6,521 nucleotides of DNA, from positions 1 to 6,521 of the forward strand of contig JAZDOT010000017.1 in the NCBI GenBank assembly GCA_043798355.1. Reading direction: 5' to 3'. The notes under the pieces are model-generated. The model had not been told where the DNA came from and searched no databases. It worked only from the letters and a program-made list of their open reading frames with translations. A program made the position numbers and the translations under genes. Of the stretch, positions 4,739 to 6,521 are shown in pieces. Numbering within the stretch: position 1 is the first letter of the stretch; each line of letters begins with the position of its first letter. Source of the DNA: JAZDOT01 sp043798355. Its GTDB lineage: Bacteria; Patescibacteriota; Gracilibacteria; Peribacterales; Peribacteraceae.

Positions 4739-6521
4739 ATGAAAAAACTGCACATCGTTGTCGGAGTGTCGATTTTCTTCGGATTGCTGACGATTGCTGC
4801 TCTTTTGAAGAGCAGAACGGACGGCGGAGCGCACCTGCCGGGTCTGACGGCGCAGGTGGGAGGAACGACGTGTTCCACCAGCATTCTCCCCGCGAATGAG
4901 AAACCATCATGGATGACGAGCGCAGATTTCAATCGTGACGGACGCACCGATCTCGTTGTGCTCGACGTGTCCGATATGGGTGCGGGAGGTCGGCATGTCT
5001 CCGTGTACATCAGCAACGGAAACGGGACATTCCAGCCCAAGGCCGACTACACTCCCGGAGGCATATACCGGGGTATCGCGGCCGGTGACTTTGACCAGGA
5101 CGGCTTTCCGGACATCGCGCTCTCCAATAATGCGATTGGAGGTTCCCTCACCATTCTCCGTAATAACGGACAAGGCGAGTTTCCCGCACCTTTCCAGAGG
5201 GCACTCTTATCCTCCACGATGGGATCCGCCGGGCAGATTGCTGTAGGAGATGTGAATAACGACGGTGATCCGGATCTCCTCGTCGAATCATTCTCCAACG
5301 GTGCGCAAATCCTCTATGGAAGTACGGGAACCTCGTTCACGCCGGGGCCGCAGGTGGGCAATCGGAGTGGGAATCAAATGAATCCGACCCTCGTGGATGT
5401 GAATAACGATGGTTTCCTGGATGCCGTCACGACGCCGGCAGGGGTGGGCGGCAGCACGATGGTCGTGTACATGAACGATCGTACAGGGCGCCTCAGTAGC
5501 GGGACACCGTACAGTTTCCCCGCCGAAAATCCCTACACACAGAACTTGTTCTCCGGCGATATGAACAACGACGGATTCATAGATTTTCTGCAGGCGACGA
5601 ATAGCAATCGTGGCATCATTCACTGGAAGAACAACGGGAACGGCACGTTCACGAACGTGGCAGACTTTTCCACCGTCGGCGGACAACGGGATGGCGCAAT
5701 CGCGGACTTCAACAGTGATGGAAAACGTGATTTCTTTACCGGGAACTACGTAAGGTCCTTTTTCGTCTATCCCGGGAACGGGAACGGCACCTTCGGAAGC
5801 CCGGTTGCCGTACCGCTCCCCGTCGTCGGGAGGGCGGTCGTCGCGGAGGACTTCGACGGGAACGGCTTTCCGGATATTGCCATGGCTCTCGCGGAGAACC
5901 GGAACGGCATCCTCATTCTTCTGAATGACGGCTCGTGTCTCCTCGCCGGATCGGCTGGGTCTTCATCTTCTTCCTCCTCCTCTTTCTCTTCTTCTTCCTC
6001 TCAATCAAACATGCATGTAACGCTCAAGAGCGTCACGATCGAGGGAGGCAACGTCACCGTGATCTACGGGAAGGATTTTGAGACATGTGCGCATCTGCAT
6101 GATCCGGTGACGCACGAAAACCTCCACATACACAACTATTTCTGTGATAAGGGAACGCAGGTGAAGGTCACACAACCGAATACGGAGGTCCGCGTCACAG
6201 TCGGCCAGAGCGTCATCCTCTGTCACGGAAATGATAGCAGAATCTGCAGTGCGCCCGTGACGGTGAAAGTCCGTAACGAGGGAGAGAACTGCGGTACTCC
6301 GTCTCTTCAGGGTGGCAACAACGCACCAGCGTGCACGGCGCGCGGCTGCTACTTCGACGAGCTTGCAGCTACGCAGTCGAAGGCTGTTACCTGCTTCAAG
6401 GATCCATTGCCCTGCATCGACGAGCTCGATAAGGGAAATGTTTCAACTGTGAAAGGAACAAGTTGGGGATTCCAGTCGAATGTCCTGAGTGGTCATGCAA
6501 GAATGGCTGCTTATGACTACT
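4739..6521 (+). CDS. Exported FG-GAP/VCBS beta-propeller protein with poly-Ser linker and Cys-rich module, 3' end outside window
   Basis: The frame is open for 594 codons to the window end with no stop. Residues 1-24 (MKK, then a hydrophobic stretch 5-23) form a signal peptide or N-terminal membrane anchor. Seven Ca-binding loops of the DxDxDGxxD type follow at 63-71, 117-125, 171-179, 220-228, 274-282, 323-331 and 371-379, spaced 48-54 residues. This is typical of FG-GAP/VCBS repeats and suggests one seven-bladed propeller. The seventh loop has Asn for the third Asp (DFDGNGFPD). A Ser-rich linker (408-423) leads to a small beta domain with C450, C469, C495 and C503, then the Cys-rich module (from about C518), shared with the upstream gene. 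It likely sits outside the cell; such propellers often bind ligands or partners, but no specific ligand can be read. It has its own promoter at 4704-4712. The start is the only ATG placing a signal-like segment first. Confidence 0.9.
   Translation, partial: MKKLHIVVGVSIFFGLLTIAALLKSRTDGGAHLPGLTAQVGGTTCSTSILPANEKPSWMTSADFNRDGRTDLVVLDVSDMGAGGRHVSVYISNGNGTFQPKADYTPGGIYRGIAAGDFDQDGFPDIALSNNAIGGSLTILRNNGQGEFPAPFQRALLSSTMGSAGQIAVGDVNNDGDPDLLVESFSNGAQILYGSTGTSFTPGPQVGNRSGNQMNPTLVDVNNDGFLDAVTTPAGVGGSTMVVYMNDRTGRLSSGTPYSFPAENPYTQNLFSGDMNNDGFIDFLQATNSNRGIIHWKNNGNGTFTNVADFSTVGGQRDGAIADFNSDGKRDFFTGNYVRSFFVYPGNGNGTFGSPVAVPLPVVGRAVVAEDFDGNGFPDIAMALAENRNGILILLNDGSCLLAGSAGSSSSSSSSFSSSSSQSNMHVTLKSVTIEGGNVTVIYGKDFETCAHLHDPVTHENLHIHNYFCDKGTQVKVTQPNTEVRVTVGQSVILCHGNDSRICSAPVTVKVRNEGENCGTPSLQGGNNAPACTARGCYFDELAATQSKAVTCFKDPLPCIDELDKGNVSTVKGTSWGFQSNVLSGHARMAAYDY
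5960..6007 (+). repeat. Poly-serine linker tract
   Basis: It encodes eight Ser, one Phe, five Ser, then Gln-Ser, made of TCT/TCC/TCA codons. Bases 5966-6002 form an uninterrupted 37-nt pyrimidine run. It separates the propeller from the Cys-containing domains. A triplet-based tract of this kind can change length in frame. Similar Ser linkers are, to my knowledge, common in surface proteins of Peregrinibacteria-like genomes. Confidence 0.85.
6389..6521 (+). repeat. 133-nt exact direct repeat, copy 2 (reaches window end)
   Basis: It is identical to 3678-3810 and in the same codon phase within the propeller gene, coding TCFKDPLPC through AYDY. It is limited only by the end of the window, so the true repeat is probably longer. 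Confidence 0.96.

Noticed and set aside
5288..5686. Minus-strand frame of 132 codons in the propeller region
   Set aside because: It lies opposite a 594-codon + strand frame with seven regularly spaced Ca-binding motifs, so it is a shadow.
4739..6521. Possible TGA recoding (as in Gracilibacteria or Absconditabacteria)
   Set aside because: No in-frame TGA occurs in any of the long genes, and glycines use ordinary GGN codons. Identified stops are TAA and TAG, which is uninformative but gives no support for recoding.

Overview
The window looks like bacterial chromosome with moderately high G+C, standard-code stops (TAA, TAG) and no in-frame TGA in the long genes. The surface proteins carry poly-serine linkers, FG-GAP propellers and Cys-rich 'CxxGCxxGxC'-type ends. 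Few starts have a visible Shine-Dalgarno sequence. This combination is what I associate with Candidate Phyla Radiation genomes, particularly Peregrinibacteria/Peribacteria. That placement is an inference from style, not a demonstrated assignment.

Layout. (1) Positions 1-1792 hold a tryptophan synthase pair: trpB, whose 5' end lies outside the window, overlaps the start of a complete trpA by 14 nt. The two proteins form the alpha/beta complex that makes tryptophan from indole-3-glycerol phosphate and serine. (2) Positions 1789-2031, minus strand, hold the C-terminal remnant of a histidine-phosphatase (phosphoglycerate-mutase-like) gene, convergent with trpA and sharing stop-codon bases with it. 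(3) Positions 2032-3326 are a complete insertion sequence of the IS4 type: 1295 bp, 20-nt terminal inverted repeats with one mismatch, and one 380-aa DDE transposase with an exact Y-2-R-3-E-6-K signature. No target-site duplication is visible. (4) Positions 3327-4601 are the 3' part of a gene for a surface-type protein: a DUF11-like beta domain, a Cys-rich module, an Asp/Asn-rich linker, and a long C-terminal helical region with an 11-residue tyrosine periodicity, folded back at a C-x9-C loop. Its 5' end is cut off by the IS. (5) Positions 4739-6521 hold a second, larger surface protein gene that runs off the window: N-terminal signal/anchor, seven FG-GAP/VCBS Ca-binding motifs (a likely seven-bladed propeller), a poly-Ser linker, a small Cys-containing beta domain, then the same Cys-rich module as in region 4. 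An extended -10 promoter sits just upstream.

The most interesting points are these. The two surface genes share a Cys-rich module that switches abruptly from about 75% to 100% nucleotide identity, and the window ends inside the identical part. The first protein has a hendecad Tyr-ladder hairpin tail. The IS joins two genes that both lost their 5' ends, without a target duplication, which suggests an IS-mediated rearrangement or an assembly join at a repeat.
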